NCBI GenBank assembly: GCA_021813805.1
Contig: JAKAJL010000018.1
Span: 1 to 64,000, forward strand
DNA: 64,000 nt
Direction of reading: 5' to 3'
Source: Pseudomonadota bacterium
GTDB lineage: Bacteria; Pseudomonadota; Alphaproteobacteria; Rhizobiales; Beijerinckiaceae
This document shows, in pieces, positions 8,487 through 18,348 of this stretch; the first letter of the stretch is position 1; every line of letters begins with the position of its first letter. Below the pieces are notes generated by a model, which saw only the letters and a program-made list of their open reading frames with translations, did not search any database and had not been told where the DNA came from. The position numbers and the translations under genes were made by a program.

Positions 8487-9746
8487 TCACTGCGCCTTCA
8501 GCAGCACGTGCTTCTTCTTGCCGACCGAGAGTTTGGCGACGCCATCGCGCGCGAAATCCTTGGCTGCGAGCACATAACGCTCGTCGGTGATCGCCGCGTC
8601 GTTGAGCTTCAGGCCCCCACCCTTGATCTGGCGGCGCGCCTCGCCGGTCGAGGGCGTCAGGCCGGCCTTGACGAAAGCCGTCAGCACGCCGATCCCTGCC
8701 GCGATCTCGGCTTCCGCGACGGTCACGGTCGGCAGGCTTTCGGCCAGCACGCCTTCCTCGAAAGTCTTGCGCGCGGTATCGGCGGCGGCTTCCGCCGCCG
8801 CGCGGCCGTGCAGCAGGGCGGTGGCCTCGTTGGCCAGAATCTTTTTCGCCTCGTTGATCTCGGCGCCCCGCAGGGCGGAAAGCCGCGCCACTTCGTCGAG
8901 CGGCAGCGTGGTGAAGAGTTTTAGAAACCGCGCGACGTCGGCGTCCTCGGCGTTGCGCCAATATTGCCAGTAATCATAGACCGGCAGCATGTCGGCGTTG
9001 AGCCAGACGGCGCCGGCGGCGGTCTTGCCCATTTTCGCGCCGGAGGCCGTGGTCAACAGCGGCGAGGTGAGGGCGTAAAGCTGGGGCGTTCCCATGCGGC
9101 GCCCAAGGTCGAGGCCGGTGACGATATTGCCCCACTGGTCAGAGCCGCCCATCTGCAGAATGCAGCCGTGGCGCTTGTGAAGCTCCACGAAGTCATAGGC
9201 TTGCAGGCACATATAGTTGAATTCGATGAAGGACAGTTCATGCTCGCGCTCAAGCCGCAGTTTTACGGAATCCATCGCCATCATGCGGTTGACGGAAAAA
9301 TGCCGTCCGACGTCGCGCAGGAAGTCGATGTAATTGAGCCGGCACAGCCATTCCTCGTTGTCGCTCATCAGCGCGTCGGTCTTGCCCGGACCGAACTGCA
9401 AGAATTTCTCGAAGACTTTTCTGATCGAGTCCTTATTGCTCTCGATGGTCTCGACGGTCAGCATCTTCCGGCTTTCGTCCTTGCCGGAGGGGTCGCCGAC
9501 CCTTGTCGTGCCGCCACCCATCAAGGTGATGGGCTTGCCGCCGGTCTTTTGCAGCCAGTGCAGCATCATGATCGGCAGGAGCGAGCCGACATGGAGCGAA
9601 GGCGCGGTGCAGTCGAAGCCGATATAGGCGACAAGTTCGCCGGCCAGCGCTTTTTCGTCGAGACCCGCGACATCGGAACACTGGTGGACAAATCCGCGCG
9701 CGAAAAGGGTGCGGAGAAATTCTGATTTCGGCTGCTGGTCGGTCAT
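8487..9746 (-). CDS. tyrS: Tyrosyl-tRNA synthetase
   Basis: The 419-aa class I synthetase charges tRNA-Tyr with tyrosine in the cytoplasm. The catalytic core has [14 protein letters not shown] (HIGH-type signature, here HVGS) near residue 46, tyrosine-pocket elements YMCLQAYDF and GGSDQWGNI, and the KMSKS-type loop as AKMGKT. A C-terminal S4 RNA-binding domain follows (from about residue 350, [19 protein letters not shown]). Length and order match bacterial TyrRS of the TyrZ-like branch. No T-box or other leader was recognised upstream. Confidence 0.96.
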   Translation of the reverse strand: MTDQQPKSEFLRTLFARGFVHQCSDVAGLDEKALAGELVAYIGFDCTAPSLHVGSLLPIMMLHWLQKTGGKPITLMGGGTTRVGDPSGKDESRKMLTVETIESNKDSIRKVFEKFLQFGPGKTDALMSDNEEWLCRLNYIDFLRDVGRHFSVNRMMAMDSVKLRLEREHELSFIEFNYMCLQAYDFVELHKRHGCILQMGGSDQWGNIVTGLDLGRRMGTPQLYALTSPLLTTASGAKMGKTAAGAVWLNADMLPVYDYWQYWRNAEDADVARFLKLFTTLPLDEVARLSALRGAEINEAKKILANEATALLHGRAAAEAAADTARKTFEEGVLAESLPTVTVAEAEIAAGIGVLTAFVKAGLTPSTGEARRQIKGGGLKLNDAAITDERYVLAAKDFARDGVAKLSVGKKKHVLLKAQ

Positions 9747-9792
9747 CCTGGCCTCTGCTTTCGCCGAGGTTTAGATTTTTGAAGCTCCATGC

Positions 9793-9900
9793 GCAAGCCG
9801 TTGGCGGAAGCCAGAGCGGCGCGCATAAAAACTTCGCAAGCGGGTGGCGGAAGCCAGAGCGGCGTACTCAACAATGTGCAAGCGGTTGGCGAACGCCGCC
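9793..9900. repeat. Three degenerate 42-43-bp direct repeats upstream of tyrS
   Basis: The word GCAAGCSGKTGGCGGAAGCC starts at 9793 and again at 9836, both followed by AGAGCGGCG. A weaker third copy starts at 9878 (GCAAGCGGTTGGCGAACGCC). The period is 43 then 42 bp. The array lies in the gap between the divergent tyrS and the gene at 9984. Copies differ by several bases, so it is old; function is unknown. Confidence 0.7.
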
Positions 9901-9983
9901 TCGCGAGTTCATTGCCCGCTTCGCAATAATTTGATAGGCAACCGACAGCCTTTATCCAGAGCTTGTGAGTTTGGCTCCCCGAA

Positions 9984-10973
9984 ATGTCCCGTGTTCTTGA
10001 GCGCATTCCCGGCGCCTCATATTTATTGAGGCGCGCCTTTCGTCGTCAATTGCGCCGGAAATTCGGAGAAAAGCCTACGCTGGACGGCGCCGCGGTCGTT
10101 GTTCTCATGCCGGGCTCGCTTCATATTGGATTGCTGGCGTTACAGCACATCAGCCAATATGAGACCATTATCGCCGTCGCCAACGGCATGACAGAACGGG
10201 AGATTGAATTCATTGAGAGGAATACGAATGTTGGCGTGATAAGGCTCCCGGCGACCCTGCGCCACAGCACCGTCATCGACATTCTCGTCGCCGAGCTGAA
10301 ACATCCGTTCTGGATCGTGGATCACGATTGCTATATTCTGGACACGAATATTCTTCATAGCGAACGACGCAAAATGCCCGCTTCCGCCGTGGGCGTGGCC
10401 ATTTACAGCGAGCAACGACGCGCGGACAGTGTCGTCGTGCCTGAAACCTTCCTGATGCTGTTAAATCCCGAAGTCATCCGCGGCATTTATCGTAAATATG
10501 ACGTCAGAGCGGCGCGTCTCAAATGGAGAGATCTGAACCTCCGCGCCAGGAACGCGCTGAAGAAAATAGGGATCGACGAAGCTCGTCTGCCGGAACGGCA
10601 CAAGGATTATCTGGACACTCTGCGCGCCGTAGCCTTTCTGGCGCAAGCCGACGGACAAGGGTTTGTGATGAACCATGGCTATAGCCTCATGTGCCGGTTT
10701 TACCCTGAAGCGATTCACATCGGCAACACGTCTTTCCCGAACTGGCCGCCCGTCAGCCGTTATAATGCCCTGGGGGCCTATTTCTGGAGGCGCTGCCTGG
10801 AAGAGCCGCGGTACGCCGTCTTCGTGGACCAGTACAACAGCCTGTGTCCCACGCTGCCGCGGACCTCGCTCGAAATTCGGAACTATCTGCTCGAAGTCGC
10901 CATGGCGGGAGAGGACGACGCGGCAGCTTTCCTCGACCGGCTGGATGGCCTGATCACGAAATATTCGAGCTGA
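9984..10973 (+). CDS. Unrecognised 329-aa protein, possible glycosyltransferase
   Basis: The soluble protein has no signal peptide. A Rossmann-like start (AAVVVLMPGSLHIGLLALQ), a strand-loop HPFWIVDHDCYILD near residue 110 that resembles the D-x-D nucleotide-sugar site of GT-A enzymes, and aromatic-rich downstream parts suggest a glycosyltransferase, but no family was recognised with certainty. Base composition is less GC-rich than its neighbours (many AT-rich codons such as ATA, TAT, AAA), consistent with acquisition by transfer. It converges on yjbQ with an 11-bp gap. Confidence 0.6.
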   Translation: MSRVLERIPGASYLLRRAFRRQLRRKFGEKPTLDGAAVVVLMPGSLHIGLLALQHISQYETIIAVANGMTEREIEFIERNTNVGVIRLPATLRHSTVIDILVAELKHPFWIVDHDCYILDTNILHSERRKMPASAVGVAIYSEQRRADSVVVPETFLMLLNPEVIRGIYRKYDVRAARLKWRDLNLRARNALKKIGIDEARLPERHKDYLDTLRAVAFLAQADGQGFVMNHGYSLMCRFYPEAIHIGNTSFPNWPPVSRYNALGAYFWRRCLEEPRYAVFVDQYNSLCPTLPRTSLEIRNYLLEVAMAGEDDAAAFLDRLDGLITKYSS

Positions 10974-10983
10974 TCATGCGGCA

Positions 10984-11403
<420 letters not shown>

Positions 11404-11498
11404 CGCGCGCCCTCCCAGGACTTCGCCGAAGGTGGCCGATATTTCGGCCCTCCGCAAGGCTTCGACGGGGGCAGGACCGGGGAAGGCGCGCGCGGGGG

Positions 11499-12338
11499 TC
11501 ACGCCGCCGGCGGCTGGATTTCGTCGGGCTCGCGGGCGCTGGCGATGCGCTCATATTCCGAGCGCACATGGTCGGGGCCGTATTTGCGCTCCAGCCGCCG
11601 CACCGTGAAATGGCCCTTGGCCAGCGACTGGAAATGATCGATGAAGGCGAGATTGATCGCCGCGCCGCCGAGCGCGCCCAGCGCCGGCGTCGCCTGGGCG
11701 AGAAATTTCTGGCTGACGACAAAGCCGAAGCGCGTTCCGATCTGCGCCATCAGCTTGACCAGAGCCGGCGCCGCCTCGTCCACCACGCCCCGGCTGGCGA
11801 CGTAGCGCGCGGCTTCGGAAATCGAGCGCGCGAGCAGGCCGCGAATGGCGAAATAGCCGGAATCGGAGACATTATCGCCCGGTTCGCGACCGTCGAGCGC
11901 GAAAACTTCGAGACAGGCCATGGCGGCCTCGGCGTCACGCAGATCCTCCCCTTCGGCGCGCGCGATATCGGCGATCGAGCGCAGCATCACGGTCGTGGTC
12001 ACCGGCAATTCGATCGGCAGGCTGGCGAGCCCGAGCGCGCCGCCCGCCGCGCCCGAGGCGACGACAAAGAGCTTGTGGGCGCGGTCGCGGTCGCGGACGC
12101 GCTTGCCCGACAGGCTCGCCAGCGCCGCGCGCAGGGCGACCTTCATCGCGGCCATGGCGGCGCCGTCGATGATTTTCGTCGCGCGTTCCGGCGCGAGACG
12201 CTTCAGCGCATTGACCCTGCGCCCCACGGCGTTGGCGAGCCGCAACGCCGGGCCGACATGCTCCAGCCGGCGGACGGCGTCCATCAAGGCGGCGTGGTCT
12301 GCGGCGCTCATCCGCTCGGCGTCGAAATCCGGTCTCAT
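11499..12338 (-). CDS. EcsC family protein
   Basis: The 279-aa protein carries the EcsC domain (Pfam PF12787 type). A central hydrophobic segment [36 protein letters not shown] is followed by CLEVFALDG and [14 protein letters not shown], as in family members. EcsC proteins are poorly understood; in Bacillus one is encoded with an ABC exporter. The gene is probably co-transcribed with yjbQ downstream, since their ends lie within about 100 bp or overlap, depending on the yjbQ start. Confidence 0.85.
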   Translation of the reverse strand: MRPDFDAERMSAADHAALMDAVRRLEHVGPALRLANAVGRRVNALKRLAPERATKIIDGAAMAAMKVALRAALASLSGKRVRDRDRAHKLFVVASGAAGGALGLASLPIELPVTTTVMLRSIADIARAEGEDLRDAEAAMACLEVFALDGREPGDNVSDSGYFAIRGLLARSISEAARYVASRGVVDEAAPALVKLMAQIGTRFGFVVSQKFLAQATPALGALGGAAINLAFIDHFQSLAKGHFTVRRLERKYGPDHVRSEYERIASAREPDEIQPPAA

Positions 12339-12536
12339 TCGCGCTGTCCTTCCGCGCTGTTTGGCGACCGCCGGGAAATGTGGCCGATTTTCGCGGTTTC
12401 AAGCCCCGGATTAACCGTGTCGCGCCCCAGAACCTTAACGCGCGCCGCGACGGTAGTAAATCGTGATGCGCGCCGCGAGAGCCAGATAGGCGTGATGGGC
12501 CAGGAAAATCAAGGATTATGGACGAATGCGGACAAT

Positions 12537-12618
12537 TTGAGCGAAATTGGCGAGGCTTGATTATACTTAATCAGGCGAAAGCAAAAAATGAATGCATTTG
12601 TCTAAAATGCGGCATTTT
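12537..12618 (+). promoter_or_regulatory. Candidate promoter with two palindromes upstream of BTLCP gene
   Basis: A -35-like TTGAGC (12537-12542) and a -10 TATACT (12562-12567) stand 19 bp apart, wider than ideal. The -10 is embedded in the hyphenated palindrome TGATTA-TACT-TAATCA (12558-12573). Further down AAAATGC-G-GCATTTT (12604-12618) is a perfect palindrome with a one-base centre, more like a protein site than an RNA hairpin. Surrounding DNA is clearly AT-rich. All of this is by eye; no regulator is assigned. Confidence 0.35.
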
Positions 12619-12675
12619 TACTTAGATAGATCGCAGAAGGCTGTTGGCATTATTCCCTCAACAACGGGGAATGAC

Positions 12676-13290
12676 ATGCGCCTCTCGAAATTTCTCGCTC
12701 TCGCCTTCGCCCTCCTGGCCATCGCGGTTCCGGCCGGTCCGGCCTCGGCCTTTTCCAGCAGCGACATCGCTTATGCTTCGGTCGGCGGCGAGACCAGCAT
12801 TCCCTATGGCTGGATCGTGTTCTGCGGGCGCTACAAGAGCGAATGCTCCGCCCCGGCGCTGCCGGCTGCGGACGTCAACCTGACCGCAAGCGCGCGCCGC
12901 GAGATCCAGGACGTCAATTCCTTTGTCAATCGCGCCGTCGAGCCGGTTTCGGACATGGACCATTGGGGCATAGTGGACCGCTGGGACTATCCCGTGGATG
13001 GCAAGGGCGACTGCGAGGATTACGCCCTGCTGAAGCGCAAGATGCTGATCGAGCGCGGCTATCCCCGCCAGGCGCTGTTGGTCACCGTGGTGCGGGACCA
13101 GAATAACGAAGGCCACGCCATTCTGACGGTCAAGACCAACCATGGCGAATTCATCCTCGACAATCTGACCGATGAATTGAAGCCCGTGGACAAGATCCCC
13201 TATCGTCTGGTGAAGCGCCAGAGCCAGCAGGACCCGAATGTCTGGGTCGCCCTTGGCCCCACCGCCGCCCCGGTCGTCGCCTTGCGCTGA
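12676..13290 (+). CDS. BTLCP: bacterial transglutaminase-like cysteine peptidase (DUF920)
   Basis: The 204-aa exported protein has a signal peptide (residues 1-24, ending PAGPASA) followed by the transglutaminase-like core. Signatures are RWDYPVDGKGDCEDYALLKR with the catalytic Cys, EGHAILTVKTNHGEFILDN with the His, and an Asp in LDN. This Rhizobiales-typical family is related to LapG proteases but usually lacks a known target. The start at 12676 follows GGGGA; an overlapping ATG at 12671 is out of frame. The gene ends 23 bp before a clear terminator. Confidence 0.9.
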   Translation: MRLSKFLALAFALLAIAVPAGPASAFSSSDIAYASVGGETSIPYGWIVFCGRYKSECSAPALPAADVNLTASARREIQDVNSFVNRAVEPVSDMDHWGIVDRWDYPVDGKGDCEDYALLKRKMLIERGYPRQALLVTVVRDQNNEGHAILTVKTNHGEFILDNLTDELKPVDKIPYRLVKRQSQQDPNVWVALGPTAAPVVALR

Positions 13291-13313
13291 ACAAATCTCA
13301 ATTCCGAACTGCG

Positions 13314-13340
13314 AACCCCGCTCCGGCGGGGTTTTCTTTT
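13314..13340 (+). terminator. Rho-independent terminator after BTLCP gene
   Basis: Perfect 8-bp stem AACCCCGC (13314-13321) / GCGGGGTT (13326-13333) with loop TCCG, followed by TTCTTTT. This is the standard intrinsic terminator form and lies 23 bp after the stop codon at 13290. Confidence 0.9.
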
Positions 13341-13379
13341 GAGATTCTTTCGCGCTCCTGTTATCGCCGGAGGGGCGCC

Positions 13380-13418
13380 GCTTCCTCCCCCTTGTGGGGA
13401 GGGTCGGGGTGGGGGTGA
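13380..13418. repeat. Dispersed GC-rich intergenic repeat
   Basis: The segment with CTCCCCCTTGTGGGGAGGG followed by TCGGGGTGGGGGTG is a partly self-complementary sequence. Forms of this are scattered widely between genes in Hyphomicrobiales and other alphaproteobacteria (recognised from general knowledge, not searched). It separates the terminator at 13314 from queA, and shows that the long open frame upstream of queA is not coding. A weak relative (GATGGGGGAGGGAGGTGG) follows queA near 14573. Confidence 0.6.
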
Positions 13419-13437
13419 ATACGGGAGCGCCAAAAGC

Positions 13438-14559
13438 TTGCGCGTCGATCTGTTCGATTTCGATCTGCCCGAGGGCAGCATCGCCTTGCGGCCCGCCGAG
13501 CCGCGCGACGCGGCGCGGTTGCTGGCGGTGACGCCTGATGGACTGATCGACGCCCACGTGCGCGACCTTCCCGGCTTCCTGCGCCAGGGCGACGTTCTGG
13601 TGGTCAATGACGCCAAGGTCATCCCGGCGCAATTGTTCGGCTGGCGGCTGCGCGGCGAGGCGGTCGCCAGGATCGAGGCCACATTGCACAAGCGCGAGGG
13701 CGCATCGCATTGGCGGGCCTTCGTCCGCCCGGCGAAGAAACTGAAGCTCGGCGAGCGGATCGTGTTCGGCGAGGCGGACGGCCATGTCGAGGATTTCGGA
13801 GGCGCGGCCTGTCTCGCCGGCGCGCTCTGGGCTGAGGTCATCGAGAAGAACGAAGGCGAGGTCCTGCTGTCGTTCAACCTGTCGGGACCAGCGCTCGACG
13901 ACGCGATTTTCGCCCTCGGCCATATGCCCCTGCCGCCCTATATCGCGGCGCGCAGGCCTGAGGACGCGCGCGACGCCGGCGATTACCAAACGCTTTTCGC
14001 CGAAAGGAGCGGGGCGGTCGCGGCGCCGACGGCGGGCCTGCATTTCACGCCCCGGCTGGTCGAGGCGGTCGAAAAAGCCGGCGCGACGATTGAAAAGGTC
14101 ACGCTGCTGGTCGGCGCCGGGACTTTTTTGCCCGTGAAGGCGGACGACACCGCCGACCATGTCATGCACGCCGAATGGGGATCGATCGACGAGGAGGTCG
14201 CGGCGCGGCTGAATGCGGCGCGGACGGCGGGCGGGCGCATCGTCGCCGTCGGCACCACTTCGCTGCGCATTCTCGAAAGCGCGGCGGAGTCTTCCGGCGC
14301 GATCAAGCCTTTTTCCGGCGACACATCGATCTTCATCACGCCGGGCTATCGGTTCCGCGCGGTGGATGCGCTGATGACCAATTTCCACCTGCCGCGCTCG
14401 ACTCTTTTCATGCTGGTTTGCGCCTTTTCCGGGGTGGAGCGCATGAAAGCGGCTTACGCCCATGCAATAGAGGCGGGCTATCGCTTTTATTCCTACGGGG
14501 ACGCCTGCCTGCTGTTGCGCCCTGAGAACGGCGCCATATCGTCGGGAGCCGGCGCCTGA
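13438..14559 (+). CDS. queA: S-adenosylmethionine:tRNA ribosyltransferase-isomerase
   Basis: This 373-aa enzyme transfers and rearranges the ribose of SAM onto 7-aminomethyl-7-deazaguanine in tRNA, giving epoxyqueuosine. QueA hallmarks are [20 protein letters not shown] at the N-terminus, [23 protein letters not shown], the catalytic region [30 protein letters not shown] and [18 protein letters not shown]. The start is taken as TTG at 13438, which opens exactly at the conserved N-terminus. GGGAG lies ten bases upstream. The frame remains open for another 33 codons, but these run through the dispersed repeat at 13380. Confidence 0.95.
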   Translation: MRVDLFDFDLPEGSIALRPAEPRDAARLLAVTPDGLIDAHVRDLPGFLRQGDVLVVNDAKVIPAQLFGWRLRGEAVARIEATLHKREGASHWRAFVRPAKKLKLGERIVFGEADGHVEDFGGAACLAGALWAEVIEKNEGEVLLSFNLSGPALDDAIFALGHMPLPPYIAARRPEDARDAGDYQTLFAERSGAVAAPTAGLHFTPRLVEAVEKAGATIEKVTLLVGAGTFLPVKADDTADHVMHAEWGSIDEEVAARLNAARTAGGRIVAVGTTSLRILESAAESSGAIKPFSGDTSIFITPGYRFRAVDALMTNFHLPRSTLFMLVCAFSGVERMKAAYAHAIEAGYRFYSYGDACLLLRPENGAISSGAGA

Positions 14560-14599
14560 CTCCTTCGCCCTCGATGGGGGAGGGAGGTGGAGACGCTGA

Positions 14600-15796
14600 T
14601 CACATGTGATCGGGAGCCGATTCTGGCTTTTCGGCCGCCCATTTCCGCATCAGGCGCTCCCGCGCCGGCGGGTGGATGTTCAACTTCGTCAGGTCGCCGT
14701 TCACATGGCGGACGAGGATCGGGTCCATGATCCGCGCCCACAGCGGCGGGAACAGGACAAGCGCGGACATGCCGGCGTAACCGGTCGGCAATTGTGGCGC
14801 CTCATCGAAATGGCGTAGCGCCTGATAGCAGCGCATCGGATGGGCGTGATGGTCCGAATGGCGCGGCAGGTGGTAAAGCATGATATTGGTGGCGATATGG
14901 CTGGAGTTCCAGCTGTGCTCGGGACCGCAGGGCTCGATGCGGCCATCGCCGCGCTTTTCCCGCAGCAGGCCGTAATGCTGAAGATAATTGACCATTTCCA
15001 GCATGGTCAGGCCGATGAAGCCTTGCAGGAACAGCCAGGGAAGCACAGCCCCTCCGAGCCATAGCGTCAAGGCGCCGAAGAGCAGGGGCGTGATCGCCCA
15101 GGCGGTCAGCACGTCGTTGCGCCAGCTCCATGGCGAAAAACCCTTGCGCCTCAGGCGGTCGCTTTCCAGGGCCCAGGCCTCGTGGACGCCGCCGAAGAAG
15201 GTGCGCGGGAAATAGACGAAAAAAGGCTCGCCCATCCGCGCCGAAGAAAAATCCTCCGGCGTCGCCGCTTTCACATGATGCCCGCCATTATGTTCCATGG
15301 TGAAATGGCCGAACATCGAGGGCGCCAGCACGAATTTCGCCAGCCAGCGCTCGAGCGGCTCGGCCTTGTGGCCGATTTCATGGGCGTTGGTGATCGAAAT
15401 GCCGTTGGCTATGCCGAGCGTCGTCGCCAGACCGAGCGACTCGACTACGGTCAGGCCGCCGTGGATCAGCATCCAGCTCGCCCAGATCAGGCTGGCGTAC
15501 TGGATCGGCATGACGAGGTCCGCGACCCAGCGGTAATAGGTTTCGTTCTCGACCGCCTGGACCTCGCTCAGCTTGTAGCTCGCCTTGTCCACGCCGATGA
15601 CGATGTCGATCACCGCCACGACGCCGTAAACGAAGATCAGTCCGAACCAGTAGAACAGCGACAACCCGGTCGCCTTGACCAGCAGCGCCCCGAAAACCGG
15701 CAAGGCGGGGGGAATGAAGACCAGCAGCCAAAGCCAGCGCTTGGCGCCATACATGGACTGGTCCCGGCTGGGCGGAAAGCTCTCGGCGTGACTCAA
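14600..15796 (-). CDS. alkB: AlkB-type alkane 1-monooxygenase
   Basis: The 398-aa integral membrane di-iron hydroxylase would oxidise n-alkanes to 1-alkanols in the inner membrane, using electrons from rubredoxin. Histidine boxes are HEIGH (139-143), EHNGGHH (168-174) and HSDHH (313-317), together with the AlkB-specific NYLQHYGL (270-277). About six membrane helices are visible. Differences from the Pseudomonas type are Gln for Glu in the NYxEHYGL motif and Gly for Arg in EHNRGHH. The start is TTG with GGAG eight bases upstream. No rubredoxin or reductase gene lies nearby, and no AlkS-like regulator. Confidence 0.88.
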   Translation of the reverse strand: MSHAESFPPSRDQSMYGAKRWLWLLVFIPPALPVFGALLVKATGLSLFYWFGLIFVYGVVAVIDIVIGVDKASYKLSEVQAVENETYYRWVADLVMPIQYASLIWASWMLIHGGLTVVESLGLATTLGIANGISITNAHEIGHKAEPLERWLAKFVLAPSMFGHFTMEHNGGHHVKAATPEDFSSARMGEPFFVYFPRTFFGGVHEAWALESDRLRRKGFSPWSWRNDVLTAWAITPLLFGALTLWLGGAVLPWLFLQGFIGLTMLEMVNYLQHYGLLREKRGDGRIEPCGPEHSWNSSHIATNIMLYHLPRHSDHHAHPMRCYQALRHFDEAPQLPTGYAGMSALVLFPPLWARIMDPILVRHVNGDLTKLNIHPPARERLMRKWAAEKPESAPDHM

Positions 15797-16012
15797 CGTT
15801 TTCGCTCCGCGGAAATCTGAATGACCGTGGGTAAGGCTAGCCGACCCCGCAAACGCGAAAAGTCATGGTTAATACAATCTCGAACATTTTTCCGGCGCGG
15901 GGCGGAGGCGGCGGGGCAATGAAAAATTCTTTCCCAAAATCTTTTCCTTTTCCCGGCCTTTCATTAGGGTCCCGCCCAACGCCAGACCGCCAGACGAAAG
16001 AATCGCCGCCTG

Positions 16013-17563
16013 ATGCCCGAACGCGCCGAATTTTACATCACTACCGCCATTCCTTACGCCAATGGCGCGCCTCATATCGGTCACGCCTATGAACGCATCG
16101 CGACCGACGCCTTCGCGCGCTTCCATCGGCTCGACGGGCGCGACGTGCTGTTCGTCACCGGCATGGACGAGCATGGCCTGAAAATGCAGCAGACGGCGGC
16201 GAGGGAAGGGCTGACCCCCCAGGCGCTGGCGGATCGCACCGCGGCCCAGTTCCAGGTCATGGGCGAGAAGCTGAGCGCCGTCGCCGACGATGTGGTGCGC
16301 ACCACTCAAGCGCGCCACAAGATCTGCGTGCAGGAAATCTGGCGCCGCATGGCGGCGAAGGGCGACATCTATCTCTCGAAATATTCCGGCTGGTATTCAG
16401 TCCGCGACGAAGCCTATTACGACGAAGGCGAACTGACCGAAAACGCGGAAGGCAAGAAATTCGCGCCAACGGGAACGCCGGTCGAGTGGGTCGAGGAGGA
16501 GAGCTACTTCTTCCGGCTTTCGGCCTATGCCGAAAGGCTGCTGGCCCATTACGAGGCCAATCCCGACTTCATCACCCCGGAAAAATACCGCAACGAGATC
16601 ATGGCCTTCGTAAAGCGCGGCCTCAACGACCTGTCCGTCAGCCGCACCACCTTCGACTGGGGCGTTCCCGTGCCGGACGACGAGCGCCATGTCATGTATG
16701 TCTGGGTGGATGCGCTCACGAATTATCTGACGGCCACGGAATGGTTCGAGGGCGGCCCGCGCGCAAAATACTGGCCGGCGGACGCTCATGTCATCGGCAA
16801 GGACATCACGAGGTTCCACGCCATCTTCTGGCCGGCTTTTTTGATGTCGGCCGATGTTCCGCTGCCGAAACAGATCGTCGTCCACGGTTTTCTGTTCAAC
16901 CGTGGTGAGAAAATGTCGAAATCGGTGGGGAATGTCATCGATCCGATGGCGCTCGCCGACCATTACGGGGTGGACGCTTTGCGTTATTTCTTCTTGCGCG
17001 AAGTGCCCTTTGGCCAGGACGGCAATTATTCGCACGAGGCCATCGTCCAACGCATCAATGCGGATCTCGCCAATGATCTCGGCAATCTGGCGCAGCGCTC
17101 GCTGTCGATGATCGCCAAGAATTGCGGGGCAAGAGTTCCCGATCCGGGCGAAACCCTGGCCGCCGATATGGAGATCCTGTCCAAAGCCTATGAGGCGGTG
17201 GACCGCGCTCGCGTCGCCATATACGCCTTTGCGCCGCATCAGGCTTTGAGCGAAATCTGGGCGGTCGTCGCCGACGCCAACCGCTATTTTGCCGCGCAGG
17301 AGCCGTGGAAGCTGGGCAAAACCGACCCCGCGCGGCGTGACGCCGTGCTGTATGCGACGATCGAAGTCCTGCGCGTGGTCGGGATTTTGTGCCAGCCCTT
17401 CATCCCGGCGGCGGCGGGAAAATTGCTCGACCTTCTTGCGGTCCGGTCCGACGAGCGCAATTTCTCCTTCGCGACGCCGGAGCATCGGCTGTTCGCCGGC
17501 GCCGACCTGCCGGCCCCGGCGCCGATCTTTCCGCGTTATGTCGAGCCCGAGGCGGCCAAGTAA
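16013..17563 (+). CDS. metG: Methionyl-tRNA synthetase
   Basis: The 516-aa class I synthetase charges tRNA-Met. It has [16 protein letters not shown] (HIGH) at the N-terminus, [12 protein letters not shown], and the KMSKS loop in [13 protein letters not shown]. It is the short form with one knuckle and no zinc Cys cluster, and lacks the C-terminal dimerisation domain, as usual in alphaproteobacteria. Its stop overlaps the tatD start by one base (TAATG), placing it at the head of a four-gene run metG-tatD-MBL-NDUFAF6-like. Confidence 0.96.
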   Translation: MPERAEFYITTAIPYANGAPHIGHAYERIATDAFARFHRLDGRDVLFVTGMDEHGLKMQQTAAREGLTPQALADRTAAQFQVMGEKLSAVADDVVRTTQARHKICVQEIWRRMAAKGDIYLSKYSGWYSVRDEAYYDEGELTENAEGKKFAPTGTPVEWVEEESYFFRLSAYAERLLAHYEANPDFITPEKYRNEIMAFVKRGLNDLSVSRTTFDWGVPVPDDERHVMYVWVDALTNYLTATEWFEGGPRAKYWPADAHVIGKDITRFHAIFWPAFLMSADVPLPKQIVVHGFLFNRGEKMSKSVGNVIDPMALADHYGVDALRYFFLREVPFGQDGNYSHEAIVQRINADLANDLGNLAQRSLSMIAKNCGARVPDPGETLAADMEILSKAYEAVDRARVAIYAFAPHQALSEIWAVVADANRYFAAQEPWKLGKTDPARRDAVLYATIEVLRVVGILCQPFIPAAAGKLLDLLAVRSDERNFSFATPEHRLFAGADLPAPAPIFPRYVEPEAAK

Positions 17564-18348
17564 TGCTCATCGACACCCATTGCCATCTCGATTTCCCCGA
17601 ACTGGCCAAAGATCGCGCCGGCGTGCTCGCGCGCGCGAAATCGGCCGGGGTCGGGCGGATGATCACCATTTGCACCGAGATCGAGAAATTTGCCGCCATC
17701 CGCGAAATCGCCGAGAGCGACGAAAACATTTTCTGCTCTGTCGGCGCGCATCCCAACCATGCGCTAGACGAGCGCGAATTTTCGGCCGCTGAAATCGCGG
17801 CCTTGGCGGCGCACGAAAAATGTGTGGCGATAGGGGAGACAGGCCTCGATTATCATTACGACCGCGCCCCGCGCGACTTCGCCCAGCGGGTGTTCCGCGC
17901 CCATGTCGCGGCGGCGCGGGAGACCGGCCTGCCTCTGGTGATCCATACCCGTGACGCCGACGCCGACATGGCGGCGATTCTTGCCGAGGAAATGGCCAAG
18001 GGCGAGTTCAAGGCGCTGCTCCATTGCTTTTCGTCGAGCCGGGCGCTCGCCGAAAAAGGCGTGGAATTGGGGCTTTACGTTTCGTTCTCCGGCATCGTCA
18101 CCTTCAAGAACTCCCACGAATTGCGCGACATCGCCAAAGACCTGCCGCTCGACCGGCTGCTGGTCGAGACCGACGCGCCCTTCCTCGCGCCGACGCCCTA
18201 TCGCGGCAAGACCAACGAACCGGCCTATGTCGCGCAGACGGCCAAGGTCCTGGCCGAGGTCAAGGGCGTCACGGTGGAGGAACTGGCGAGGATCACCACC
18301 GAAAACGCCATGACCCTGTTCTCGAAAATGCCGCCGCTCCCCGCATGA
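17563..18348 (+). CDS. tatD: TatD family metal-dependent hydrolase
   Basis: The 261-aa TIM-barrel protein belongs to the amidohydrolase superfamily, related to TatD/YcfH 3'-5' deoxyribonucleases. Metal ligands are seen in [10 protein letters not shown] (His-x-His), GETGLDYHYD (Glu), LPLVIHTRDAD (His), ALLHCFSSS (His) and VETDAPFLAPTPYRGK (Asp). The start ATG overlaps the metG TAA, giving tight translational linkage. Partner genes metG and an MBL-fold gene are common around tatD in alphaproteobacteria. Confidence 0.93.
   Translation: MLIDTHCHLDFPELAKDRAGVLARAKSAGVGRMITICTEIEKFAAIREIAESDENIFCSVGAHPNHALDEREFSAAEIAALAAHEKCVAIGETGLDYHYDRAPRDFAQRVFRAHVAAARETGLPLVIHTRDADADMAAILAEEMAKGEFKALLHCFSSSRALAEKGVELGLYVSFSGIVTFKNSHELRDIAKDLPLDRLLVETDAPFLAPTPYRGKTNEPAYVAQTAKVLAEVKGVTVEELARITTENAMTLFSKMPPLPA

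Noticed and set aside
9793-9900. Possible CRISPR array
   Set aside because: Only three copies, degenerate, repeating almost head-to-tail with no unique spacers, and no cas genes anywhere in the window.
13339-13437. Longer N-terminus for queA
   Set aside because: The added codons run through a dispersed intergenic repeat and part of a terminator T run; conserved QueA sequence begins at the TTG at 13438.
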